Assembly: GCF_963662255.1 (NCBI RefSeq)
Contig: NC_085048.1
Span: 103,526,499 to 103,590,498, forward strand
From: Cinclus cinclus
Lineage: Eukaryota; Chordata; Aves; Passeriformes; Cinclidae
DNA: 64,000 bases
Reading direction: 5' to 3'
The notes under the pieces are model-generated. The model had not been told where the DNA came from. It saw only the letters and a list, made by a program, of their open reading frames with translations, and searched no databases. This document shows positions 36,141-48,237 of this stretch, one piece after another (positions within the stretch are counted from its first letter, which is position 1; every line of letters starts with the position of its first letter). The translations under genes and the position numbers were made by a program.

Positions 36141-39100
36141 GTAAGAAAATACCTTATTGGCCACAGGACACGAAACATCAGATTACACATATTAGGACTA
36201 TCTATATCCCCAAGGAACTGGAAGTAACACCGAGCTAATGGCCAGTGGCTTCCATTGCCATCCAGAGGTATTTTTTAGGTGTCTTTACTTGCATTCCTGC
36301 TCATATACATATAAACATATAAACCATTCCATACATGTGTGCATCTAAACCAACTCAGCTGCTTTCATTTAAAAAAGAAAAAAAAAGTAATCAGCCTTCA
36401 GTTAGGATTTTGATATCTGTAAACATGTGTGCCTACAAATAATCATTAGAGCTGATCAAAGTCCCACTCACTGTTGCCATGGAAATGAATCCCCATTTTG
36501 TTTACGGATGGGTATGCGCCACATGACAAGGAATGATGTCAGGTGGAAAGCTGAGATAAATTAAATTTGTGGTCTGAAGTTATTAACATATGTTTTGTGT
36601 GAGGGTGTGCATGTGTATTAACCAAGAAAGGGAAGATTCAGAAAATTCTTTTCCTTTAAAATGACAGGGAAACAGCACCTTCAACATAAATCATGGGATA
36701 ATTTCTTCCAGTGGGATGAAAGAGATGCAGAGAGGTTGGGGCAAAAATGTTTCTGCGGCATGTCCAAATCCATGAAGCTGTTCTTTAATAGTCCTGCTCA
36801 TTGTTTAATTTCCTTCTCCATTGTTCCCTCCAAGTGCAAGTTCCATTTGTTGGTCAGATTGCTCTCACAACTGTCCTGAACTTTGTGTCCGTGTGTCTTG
36901 CCTGAATGCAAAATCAGAATTAATTTCTAGCTCTGACTAAAAATAATTACATTTATTTACAAAAAAAATGAAATAGCTTGTGCATCTGAGGAATAAATTG
37001 CATTAATCCTTCTGTAGTGTGTATGGATTAGTTGAGACACATCAGAAATGAGAAATAAGAAGCACTTGTCCCATGATAACACCAGATACAGCCGAGAGGA
37101 GGAACTACTGACAAACTCAGCCAAAGCTTAAGGGTTTGAGCAGCCCAAAACAATGCCAGACTTTTCCTTTCCAGAGTTTGACTTGTGGAACATAGAATAC
37201 TAGACCAGAAATGCAGAATGTTAGACAAGTACCAGAGACTGCAGCCGTCCTGTTGCTCCACAAAACATCTCTTTAAAAAATGCCCCAAAGATGCTGTGAT
37301 ATTTTCGTACATTTATATGCTGTTATTTAATACAGCATCAACTCTGAATTTGCTACTTTGAAGGCCACAGAGCATTTTTCTGTTTCTTTAGAAACACAAT
37401 AATCTCTCTAATTCACCTGCCACGTGGTGCTGTACCACCTAGCAATAGGTGTGTAATTGAGGGCAGAATTTGACCCTTTGATTCTGTAAATCACATATGA
37501 TCATTACAGAAGGGCTCAGATCTTTAGACGTTGTATGAGTGCCAGCTCACCAGCCACCCTTCCTTTGTCACATTATTTTTTTTGAGGTTGACACTCTAAT
37601 GAAAGCAATACAAAAGGCTGCCAGAGCCCAGCTCAGAATGCCCAATTTGCTTTGACTGCCATTTTCCAGAGCAAAAGTGTGTTCCATTATTTGTATTGAT
37701 ATTAGGGTGAGCTTACAACAGCTGATCGTCTGGACAGGGGCTACACCTTTCCATGGCTGTGCACATTTGTAGTATTGTGTAAATAATAATTAAACAGTGG
37801 GAAAATGAATGCAGTGCTGAGGTTGGACTAATTGACTTCTGCTGGCTGTGTGGAGCAGTAGGATTTAAGCATTACTCAGTTTTCAGCCCATACACTTAAG
37901 CAATAAGATTTCAGAAGATTTAGTGTGTGTTTCTTTGTGTGTAAAAACTGAGCAAACCAAATTTTCCTTGGCCCAGTCTTCCAGAATAATCCCTGGTCCA
38001 TCCATTTGTATTCATTACCTGGTGTCTGCAGCAAGGAAAGAAAGTCTGCTTTTTGGCACCGTTTTGAAAATCTTGAATTCCTCTCCCTTCTGTCCTCCTC
38101 TGCTGCAAACTTTTTCTGTCCTCCTCATCTGAGCTACTTGGGGAGAATGAGCATTAAAGCAAGCTTGTCAAATGTTAACCTGGCAAAGAAAAGGCTTGGA
38201 AATGCATTTTGTTCCCTGGAGAGAGGCTGTATTATCTGAGGTGCCCTCTGTTGTGTCAAGAGCTAAAGATGCTTCATGAACCACACCTTGGCAGAGATGA
38301 GTGAGACCCTCCCTTGGAAAGGCTCCGACCTGTTGAGCATCCTTTTCATCATTACAGCACTGGAGCATCTCGGATTAATCATCTCTTCCCGCAAGTAGAA
38401 TCTCCTTTTGTTAAAACCTTAGGGAAGCTAAACTTTTCAAAATACACGCCGAATGGGACTGAAGGGTTTTTTTTTTTCCTTTCTTTTGGAACCCCATTCA
38501 CAGGAGCAAACCTCCATGTTCAAACTTAAAAAACAGAGGCAGCAAGGGTTTCAATTCAGAGGAACTAAGATGCACTGGTTCTGAGATTCTGTGGAGATCC
38601 AACATTCTCCTGAGCGCTGGAGAAATTTGTGAAACTCATTATCTCCCAGGCCAGCGTTTTTAAGAATCCCTGACTATATCAAATTTCGCCTTGGCACAAA
38701 TGGGTGTAACTAATATTAGAACCCTAAAAAGGATCTCATTAATCATCATTAAAAAACAATGCTTAGATATTCTTAGAGGTGGGATTTGGTGCTTTTTTTT
38801 GTGGAGTCAATTGAGGCTTAATTTTCTGTGTGGGTATTACATGCACAGATCTTGAGCCCCAAGGGATTTCTTCTGAGACATGACAGTGAGAACATATTGC
38901 TGCATATAAAAATACTTCTGCCAGTGGTGCTCAACAGAAAGAGAATTTTCTTGCTTCAGAACATGCTAAAAAAATTTTAAAAGAACAATCCCCCCTAAAA
39001 ACCCACCACAGTATTACTTTGCAGTGTGTTACAACAGAATCTGAAATATAGGGTTTGAAAACAAACTCATTTTTAGACAGGCAGGTGTGTTGAGCCTATA

Positions 39101-40125
39101 AAGAAGTTGGATGCACAGAGTAAATGCAGATACACTGTACAAAGTTAGGCTTCCATGTGATTTACTGGGTTCATTTGCTTCCCTTTCTACTTTTATTCTG
39201 GGTCTTTCTATTGTTATCCTTCCAAAAGGAGTACAGTGCAGCAGATTCATCAGAGGCCATTATTTACTGATTCTGTATATTGTTTTCATAATGGTTGAAC
39301 TCAGCAAATCATGAACTGATTATTGAGTTTTAGCAAGTGGCTAATGAATCATTGATGCTGGCTCAGGGAGAAAGAGATTCCTCTTGTTTCTGCAGTTCTG
39401 CAGGTTTCCAACAGATTCACAACTATTTCCATTCATTCCTTTAATTTCTTCCTCGTCTTCTCTTGGAGTGTTACCTTCAAAAAACCCAAAGCCAGTGACC
39501 ACTTCAGTTGTGTCAAGTGTTTTTCACTATACCTTAGTGATGTCTACTGACTAAAAGCACATTTAAGAAAGAACTAACATTATTTGCAAATTTCATGAGG
39601 TCTCAGGCGAATCAATAAACTTTCAGTCACTATAAATCAGGGACAAGATGGCACTAAAATAATATGCAATTTCAAATGAATGATTTTAATAAGTTAGCAA
39701 AACAGAATTGTTGGTTAATACAGCATAACATATTAAATGTGTATTATGGAATTGTAATGAATTATTATCAAAGATGCTATTTTATAGCTGTAATGTAGCA
39801 GTGTAAAAACTTTAATAGAGGCCTGCAAAAAAGGCTCTTTTCCTTCTCATTTTTATCTTTCAGCTTTTTGAAATGCCTTTCCCTACAGAATTGTTACAAG
39901 ATAATGGAACTCAAAGATTTATTTCTGATAAAAGGTTTAAATCGCTACAGCAAAATATAATAGCCCAATAACAAAACTGAATAGATATTAAAGAGGAAAG
40001 AAGAAGGCATAGACTTATTGCTTACCTGTCTATTCATGAAAATGGATCCATCATGTTGCAGCTTGATAGTAGCTCCCTATAACCTGTATGTTGGAATTTG
40101 GGAGGAGAATAGACTCATGGGAATT
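36141..40125. other. Unique non-coding DNA
   Basis: No gene or known repeat is recognised. Frames of 62-94 codons around 37028-38529 are on both strands and overlap. The stretch 39660-39830 is very AT-rich with several ATTATTA and TAATGA words. Confidence 0.5.
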
Positions 40126-40622
40126 ATTAGAATCATAAAAATGGTTTCGGTTGTATGGCACCTTAAAGTTCATCCAGTTCCACTCCTACCATGGCAGGGA
40201 CACCTTCCACTATCCCAGGCTGCTCCAAGCCCTGTCCAGCCTGGCCTTGGACACTTCCAGGGATCCAGGGGCAGCCACAGCATCTCTGGGCACCCTGTGC
40301 CAGGGCCTCCCCACCTTCCCAGACAGGATTCCTTCCCAATACCCATCTCTCCCTGCCTCCAGCAGTTTGGAACCATTGCCCCTTGTCTTGTTTCTGTCTG
40401 CCATATAAAAAGGCCTGTCCCTCTCTTTTCTAAGCCCCCAGTCTCTCCAGAGCCTTCCCTTCTCCCAGCCTGGCTCCAGAGCAGGGGAGGTCCAGCCCTT
40501 GGAGCATCTTCATGGCCTCCCCTGGACTCACTCCAACAGCTCCATGGTTTTCCTGTATCCAGAGCTGAATGCAGGACTCCAGGTGGGGTCCCAGGAGGGC
40601 AGGGAAGAAGGGGACAAGTCAC
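40126..40622 (-). mobile_element. CR1 LINE, 5'-truncated 3' end
   Basis: Read on the minus strand, this follows the avian CR1 3' region from GGACCCCACCTGGAGT (near 40595), through GAGCTGTTGGAG, GACAAGGGGCAATGG, TGGAAGTGTCCAAGGCCAGGCTGG and TGGAAGGTGTCCCTGCCATGG, to the degenerate terminal ATGATTCTA near 40130. CR1 is a non-LTR retrotransposon; bird copies are usually short 3' pieces like this. Compared with the consensus I know, it lacks short segments after GGCTGGGAGA and around the AGTACCTGAAG stretch, as in many songbird subfamilies. Divergence is moderate, so the copy is not very recent. Overlapping frames, including the 220-codon plus frame (40018-40680) and the 154-codon minus frame, are not genes. 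The reverse-transcriptase body is absent, so it cannot move itself. Confidence 0.96.
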
Positions 40623-42640
40623 TGATTGCATCATAATGTATGTGTTTGAACTCCACTGGAACAGATTTTTCTGGAAGTAATTTCTGTGTCGATTAAGCCT
40701 TAATTGTCCCTTTCACCTTTCCCTAGAAGAAAATTACCTTTGTCATAATCTGCCAAATTTAGTTTGTTTTCATTTCTACTCAACTTATATTGAGAATAGT
40801 AGAATTTTTTTTTCCTTGTGGTAAAGGTGAATAATGTTTATGAAATAAGAAATTTGTGTATTATACATTAAAGACACACACATCACAAGTTTTTAGGGAT
40901 TATGTAGAGCAGCCTGATGTGAAACCAGAATCCTGGGGTCATGTATGCCACTCCTACACTGGGGAAACAATTGTTTGGATATTTGCTTAGGGCAGCATCT
41001 CAGTTTTTGTCTTGAGAAAAGATGTAGGTTTGGACATTTCTTTTGTCCTTTTTTTTTCTGCTTTTCTAGGTGGAGATGGGCAGTTTCAGCACAGGAGGTT
41101 GAATCTTATTGGATAAAATCTGTAGAAAAAATGAGGAATGGGGCTGGAGGGAGTGAACCAGAACTACCCTTATGTATAAATTGGCAGGTTGGAATATTTA
41201 TAGTTTTCGAAATACTTTATTCCCAGTCTCGCTCATAAAACCACTTCATCATCAAAACCAAACTGATTGAGTTGAAAAAGTCCATTTTCTGTAGTTTCTG
41301 TTGAAACCTTGCAAGCAGCTCTTGCAAGCTCTTGCTTAGTAACCTTGTGGGTATGTGGTTCTTCAGCACTAACTGCTGTTTTCATCTTTATGTAGAATGA
41401 AGATTGCCAGGGGCTGATACAAAGAAATTTTCTATCTTTTGCAAATCTCTTATCTGAAAAGAGAGTCCTGGTCCCATTTCAAACCCCAGGTAACGACCCT
41501 CTGATTTTCTGAAGTCTGGAATGGTCCCACTTTCCTGGTGCAGGAGTAGCAGGTTATAGCTGGGCTGAACTGTTTCCTCTCATCTGTTTTCTCTCTTCAT
41601 ATTTAACAGAAAACTTCTGCCACATATGGAATTGAACTGCAGCTAATAAGGTCTGATTGGAATTTTCATGAGCAGCATCTTTGTCAGATTTGCTCAAAAT
41701 AACTGAGAAGATACTTCAGATATTTTATATATTCTCTTTCAAAGATTGATGAGAAAACCCTCTTTAAAATTGGGAAGTAAATATTTTTCAGTGTTAAAGT
41801 CATTGTCTTTTTCAGTACGATACATCATTAAAATTAGTTATATTCCTGATGTATACACATTTTCTAGGACAAAGGCTGTGAAAATGTTGGGGAACTTTCT
41901 TTCAAGAGCTGAAGCAGATGAAATACCTGGATATTTTTTCAGGTGTATTAAATCCTGCTGAGAAGTTAAGTTGAAGTGTTTGATCAATTATATTTAAAAG
42001 ATGTTTGGGGTTATTTTTGTTAATTTTATTTCTTTTAGAATAATGAGATTTTAAAAAGACATCTGTGAGCTGGTATCCCACGTCTTGTACTCTTTGTTCC
42101 AAGCTCATCCAACCCAAAGTTTGATTGAATGTTGGATTTGATAAACAAGGCAGACAATTTATAGATCTGGTGCTCGTTTGCTTCCCCCCCTCCTCCCTTT
42201 TTTTACAGAGCTGCTTCTGTGAAGCCTTTTGGCTGAAGGAAGTTAGGATAATGCAAATAAACCCCCCAGCCTTCCCTGTCAATATTACCTTCTTCCTCCT
42301 ACTGTCCAGCCTGGGCTGTGTACCCAGAGGTGAGCTATTAATATTGCCTTTTTACAGCTAAATTATCTGACTCCAGAATTGTTCACAGATTCTATTAAAG
42401 ACCCCTATTGAGGATTGCTTCTACAAATAGGCATTTTAATTCATCCGGGTACACTAAGGTGTTACTTTCCTTTCATTAATAAAATGGAAACTCATAAAGA
42501 AAACCAGATTATCCTGAATTTATGATCAAGTAATTTCGTTTCTCTTAGCTCTGGTAATAATTGTGGAACATTATTTCTTTGCTTCTTTTCCTTTCTCCTT
42601 CACCTACATACACAATCTTAATTTCTCATGTTTATTTATC
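40623..42640. other. Unique non-coding DNA
   Basis: No gene is recognised. A good acceptor-like tract (TTTTTTTTCTGCTTTTCTAG) ends at 41070, but no donor or family-like frame follows. The minus frame at 41902-42282 (126 codons) shows no motif. Confidence 0.5.
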
Positions 42641-42667
42641 TTGTTTTGTTTTGTTTTGTTTTGTTTT
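42641..42667 (+). repeat. (TTTTG)5 microsatellite
   Basis: About five perfect pentanucleotide units. Confidence 0.9.
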
Positions 42668-43684
42668 AATTTGACAGGAAAAGCTATCTAGGACCCCAGG
42701 AGGCAAACACAGAGGGTTAGGAATCGGTCTTTCCCATCTCCACTTTAATGAAATAATAAGTAATTGGTTCATATTTGCCCACATTTTAGAAATTCTAGGT
42801 TATTCTTCGTGTCCTACCTTAAAAATTCTTAAAAGTATAGTTTCTGCCTTTGATTTTAATACATATTTTGCTTGGGTTTGGATTTTTTTGTCATTTTGTC
42901 ATCTGCAATGTAAAATGATTCATTTCATTGTGACTGAACATTCAGCTTTGTACCTGTACTTTCCTGTTTCCCCCTTGAAACAAAGCCATCAGCTGCAGGT
43001 GAATGAAATTTCCATATACTTGGGTCCTCAACAGGGATGAATCAGCAGAGTTTTCCTGACTCCAGCCCCTCTCTGTGCCAATTTCCTTCAATGGCAAGGC
43101 TTTCCCTTTGTTGCCACCTGGCTTTTGAGGGGAATACTCGTGACTCCAGTTCTTCTGAAGGGGGATCATGGTATGGATCACGTTCTGCCTGATCCCTTCC
43201 CTGCAGCAGAGCCCTCCTGAAGCGCCTCTGCAGACACCACTTGAGTTGAGTGACTACTTCATGAACTTCAAATGAAGTGTGCAGGGCTAAATTATCCCTG
43301 GAGGTGCTTTGTCTCAACTTCCAGTAGCAGGTTGTGCTTCTGGGATGTCTTAGGGAGCAAGCACACCCAGTGCATTTACAGGAAGATGAACAAGGGCAAT
43401 GCCATCACTCCCCACCTACATTTCAAAGATACTACCAAAATTTAAAGCATCTTTGTTTCTTGTACTTTTTTACTTTACCTGCATTCAGAGGTTATTAATC
43501 TCTTCTAAAATAGCATAGATGAGATTTAATATTTGATTTTGAAGCCCCCACGCACATTAAAAATTAAATGTATTAGTCAGATCTTAATCATGATCTATTA
43601 AAACTGGCAAAAAAAGTGGAAGAGACAGATCTCCATTCCTGTCACAGAAAGAAAATCTTCCTCAAAGCACCTTTTTTTCCCAGT
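42668..43684. other. Unique DNA
   Basis: No gene is seen. Two E-boxes abut at 42990-43001 (CAGCTG then CAGGTG). Between about 43020 and 43400 GC is higher and minus frames of 79 and 91 codons are open (42942-43181, 43042-43317) without recognisable features; an old unidentified repeat is possible. Confidence 0.45.
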
Positions 43685-43733
43685 CCATGGCAGTCCTGCC
43701 ATGGGTGACCTAAAGGCCACCTGCTCTAGAGCA
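43685..43733. repeat. Two near-adjacent palindromes
   Basis: CCATGGCAG-TC-CTGCCATGG (43685-43704) is a perfect nine-base inverted repeat with a two-base centre. TGCTCTAGAGCA (43722-43733) is a perfect 12-base palindrome. Between them, on the minus strand, CTTTAGGTCA (43706-43715) resembles a ROR-type nuclear receptor site. The sequence facts are certain, but any binding function is inference. Confidence 0.8.
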
Positions 43734-44888
43734 AGTGATGGTCACTGCCTGTTTTGGTATAACAGTGTAAAAAATGTTTTGGTGCTTGTCATCCAATTTT
43801 ATCTCCATGAGCTGTTACTGCCTTAAAAATGAATTTTCTTTATTTCAAAAATTGTTTTCTTTAATGAGTGGCGTTCATTATTTTTGTATAATCTAGTAAC
43901 TGAAGAGTAGTTTATGAAGATGGCCTAATCTCACTTAATGTCTTTGTTGGTATCATGGACATTGCACTTCTCTTTCTAAATGAAATCTTTCTTTCTTACA
44001 CATTCTTAATCTGCTCAAGCATTGAAAGCCAATAAACTACACATTTTCTTAATTTAGAGTTGATGAAGTTGCTAAACAGAAATATTTTCAAATTGATATT
44101 ACTTTTATGATACAGGAAGCAATAGCATGGAACCCCACACAAAGCATTCTTGAAAAATGGACTGAACTGTTGACTTATTTTTCTCCTCCTTTATTAAGAA
44201 TGCATAAAAGTTAAGGATGATATTCCAACATGCCAAATCCTGGAGAAAAAAAATAAAATTAACGAGATTTTTGCATTTCAGATATATTATCTCAAGAACA
44301 GGAATAGAAAACCCTTAATTTCAGACAGGCTCTACCTGACTCTTCTGAATGGAGTCAAAGAGAAAGTTCTGACTTAATACAGAATTAGGGCCAAATAGGA
44401 ATAGGTCTATTGAGGGGAACACGATCCTCCATCCTCATGAGGATGCAGGTGATCTCACCCACCTTTCCTTCAGCACAAAGTAATCCCAGTGCAGGTTTTG
44501 TTTATAAAGGAAAGCAGGGTAAAAAGATAACACACTTCTCAAAAAGGAAATAAAAATTTAAGGCTTGACTGACATTCCCCTACCAGGATGGGCTTGGTTT
44601 ATCCTGGCTCCATCTTTTGCTGTTAGCAATTTACTGTGAGCATATCATGTACAGTGAAATCTAAAGAAATGATCTTAAATAGAGCAAATCTGACTTGGCA
44701 TGTTTAATAAAAGCTGAAATATTGCTGGCAGTGGAAAATCACAGGACTAGAGACATTAAGGTAGTTTTGAATTTTTTTGTTCTTTATTATTGCTTTCAGA
44801 CTGCATTAAGTTCTGAAATTAGTCTAAAAACATAATTGTAGTAAATGAAAGGTGAGTATTCCATTAATTCTCTTAATGTGATCCAAAA
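43734..44888. other. Unique AT-rich DNA
   Basis: No gene or known repeat is seen. Ordinary AT-rich sequence with short frames only. Confidence 0.6.
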
Positions 44889-44956
44889 CAGGGAGCTGCA
44901 GGTAAAGCAGCTCCCCTGCCTCACTCTGTACACTGCAGAAAGTGCAGCTTTCTGCA
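44889..44956. repeat. Two adjacent stem-loops
   Basis: GGGAGCTG (44891-44898) pairs with CAGCTCCC (44908-44915) across a nine-base loop, extendable by two pairs with one bulged C. Sixteen bases beyond the extended stem, TGCAGAAAG (44934-44942) pairs perfectly with CTTTCTGCA (44948-44956) across a five-base loop. No U-run follows and the stems are too short for a microRNA precursor. They lie inside a 151-codon minus frame (44796-45251) that has no recognisable family. Confidence 0.8.
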
Positions 44957-47900
44957 AAATGACTTCACCTGCACAGAGCTTAGAATTTCTGCTGCATGTA
45001 CCTTGAACTCCACGGCAGAGAAGCAAAAATTTCTTTAATGACTGGTTGAAAACCCTGAGATCTGCAGAGCAACCCCTTTTCATCTCTGGCAGAGCATCCG
45101 TGATCTCTCTCTGCCTGTTTGTGCCACTGCAGCATCTGACAAAGGCTCCTGCACCGGGCAGTGCTGAAACAAAAAACACGTCAAAACTTGGGCAGAGAAC
45201 TTTGAAAGGAAGGATTCTTCTGAGGAAGGATTGTTCAGTTTTGTAACACAACCTTGCCCTGAAAATGTCTCTTTAAAGCATGTCCAAAGGACTTACAACA
45301 CTTTATGTAGCCCAAGTGCTTTCTCGTTTACTCTCAAATGCATTGAAGTGCATGGAAGCTTTTGAATTGCAGGTATGATGATGCGCAGCCACCAAAATCC
45401 CACATTTTAAAATATGTCCAAACACAATTTGGTTTCCACAACTCCCTCACTGTCATGTCTCCCTTTGGGCAGTCCCTGCCCTCCTTTCCCCTCTCCCTTT
45501 GCCATGCTGGACAAGGCTACAAAGGCAACAGCTCTGGTTTGGGGCAAATAATTTCTGTGCTGTGTCATGGGTGTACTTGTCCAAGGGGGACAGGAGAAAG
45601 GGCTGTCCTTTATTGCCAGCCCCATTCAGTGACAGGGACCCAGCACATGTCACCGCAATGAAGTTTGGAGTACGCTGGGAGAGCCTGTGCCAGGTCCTAT
45701 CGATGCTAGTGCAAAAGCTGCCTTTAATTTACTTTTGGTGGGATTAACCTGTTAATGAGCAGGTTCCTGCCTGTGTTTAGGAAGTGTGCAGCAGGGAACT
45801 GCCTCAAAAGGAGCATCTCTGCTTGTCTACAATATTCTTTAATGCATCTTTGTAAGCGCAGCGCTTCAAAAGTTTCTTCTTCCTTTGTTGTTAGAAGGCC
45901 AGGTTTAAAAGGTGCATCCACAGTGTTACATCTACTCCATGGGCTGTTTATCCTCTCTCTTATTATGCCTGAATGTAAACCAACAGTTGTTATTTCCAGG
46001 GTGTGTGCAAGGCAAGAAATAGCTGTGTATGCTCTCATCATGTGTCTCTGAATCACAAGTTAATTACTTCAAAGTTTAAGTTTATCCTAGAAATTATTGC
46101 TCTTCTATTCTCAGAAATACATTATCATAGTTTATTACCAGTGTTGTCACTGACAATCTCCCTGTTCTGACTGTGATATTGATGGTCTTAAACATGTGTC
46201 AGATTCTGTGTGTGGTGGCTGAGAGCAGAGCTGACTTCTACAACATTTTACTGTATTATCCATGTTTAACCTCATTAGTTTATAGATTGCTGTGGAATAC
46301 TTTGTGTCGGGAAGGAGCAAAGCAGCACCAATTTAATTCTCTGTGCTGCCTACACAAGTCATCAGTCCCTTTTGGTACTTCTGGAAAGTATCTGTAAATG
46401 TTATTTTCAATAAACATTTAGCTGGCTTATTATTAAATCTTTCTATAAATTTCATCCACTATAAGAAGCTAAAAATCTTTAGAATTCATCAGCATGTCTT
46501 AATACTCATGCTTGGCTAATGTTTTACATTTATAAGAGTTTTAAAAGGCAGGTGCAATGTGACATATCACAAGAAGCAAATTAAACTCTTGTAAAGCACA
46601 GCTGGAATGCTAAAAATGTGTATTTGTAATTTAAATATGTGACACCATCACACTGTAAAATCAGTTCATAATTAGAAAACATCTGTTTTTTTTCCAATAT
46701 GGTGTCTATTAGTATATTTAAATAATTTAGAATGCAGTAAGGGTGGGAAAAAAAGGAGTCAAGCTCTAGTAAGTGATTCAGGCCTTTTTTTTTTCCTTTC
46801 TTTTGTTTAAATGTCCTCTTCCAGGTCTTTAAGCAACCCATCATTTTGAAGCTAATTCTTCGTTCACATTATAATCACCATTGATGGAATACATATGCCA
46901 AACATATGTGCTGTTATGACCTTATTGTCAGTCAAGAAACAGGTTTTGTGGGTGCTATTGTTGAGAAGGATTTACACACTGTCATGTTGCTGTTTTTTTT
47001 TCTTTTTTGCTTATTGGAGAACCGTGAGTCAAATAAAAGTTGATTATTTTAACAGGAAAATTTACATGAATACATATATTTATATACAGCAAACACAATG
47101 ATGGCTGAAGAGTTTATGATATCTGGAAATATACTTAAAGTAGACTAAATACTGGCTTAAAATGTAGTGGGATCAATTTGAGTTTAACTAATAAAGTTTG
47201 AACAAAACCACAACTTCTCAAATGAAGTTAACATGGTAGATTAGCCTCACATCTGTCAGCAGTGCTCACGTAGGAGGGTATTTATATGGGTGTGATGAAA
47301 TTCCTGATGGATGTTTTTATCCTGCCTGAAGTGTGCAAGCAGAGCATTCCCCCACTTTATTGGCAGTAAACTCTGTAACCTTTCTCCTGCCACTGCCTAA
47401 ACATCTATTGAAGAGAAATAGAGGCCATATGCTCCTGAAGAGGTTTTTGGGCTCTTTTTCCCATGGCCCAACTCCTTGAAAGTCTTCCCACCTCCAGGAA
47501 AATATCCCAAAAGCACATTGGGCACAGCAGTCCTGCCGAGAAGGATTTTTCAGCTCCAGAGCTGGGCACTGATGTTGGTCAATACCGTGAGGTCCATCTA
47601 TCACCTCCTCTCTGGGATGTGAGTGTTCTAGAGGAAAAAAATGTGTTCAGTTTATGTGCTTTCTCTTCTAAATGAAAATAAATTTTGCCCTGGAAATGAG
47701 GGGAAAAATCTAAAAGTAACTTTTGGAGGGCTCTAGTACATAAAGTTAATGCGCTGCAGTTTACATGCAGCTCTGTCTTGATAGTCTTTTATCAACCTTT
47801 GCTGCTGCAGCCCACCACAAGCTTTTCATCAGTTTATGTATTGTGTGCCAGGGCAAATAATGACAGAATATCTAGCTAAAGAAGGGGTACTTAATCAGCA

Positions 47901-48196
47901 ATCAAGATTCAATTTGTTTTAATTTTAGCAGGTGTTTGTGAGGTACATTGATGGGAGAGATAATATGTACTGCTTTCATTAGCTCTCTTGTTTTTGTGCT
48001 TGAACATTTAAGAGCCAGATGTTCGGAGGTGAGCTGATCAGAATATTAAGTCTCCAGAGGTTGGTTTCCATAGTGTTTTACATTCCTTTCTTTATCTCCC
48101 TCAGTTCACCCTGAGCTATGAGGTGCAAGTGCTTGCAATGACAGACTGCATCTCTGCTTCTTATTCAACTAAAGCTTTAAATTAGTCTAAATCTTT
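44957..48196. other. Unique non-coding DNA
   Basis: No gene is recognised. Higher GC at about 45040-45700 gives overlapping frames on both strands (99, 82, 72 codons), none credible. The frames at 45724-46056 and 45755-46051 (110 and 98 codons) are on opposite strands of the same DNA. Confidence 0.5.
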
Positions 48197-48237
48197 AAAA
48201 AAAAAAAAAACAACCCCAAAAAACAACAACAGAAAAC
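48197..48237 (+). repeat. A/C-rich tract
   Basis: Fourteen A followed by CAACCCCAAAAAACAACAACAG. It has the same style as 1727-1832. No AATAAA or flanking duplication is found, so it is not called a retrocopy tail. Confidence 0.8.

Noticed and set aside
40018..40680. The longest open frame (220 codons, plus) as a gene
   Set aside because: It lies across the antisense of a CR1 3' fragment; the Pro/Ser-rich sequence is translated repeat.
41040..41070. Strong acceptor-like pyrimidine tract as an exon start
   Set aside because: No donor at a plausible distance and no coding-like composition downstream.
44796..45251. 151-codon minus frame with several Cys
   Set aside because: Cys spacing is irregular, no known motif, and the stem-loops inside explain part of its composition.
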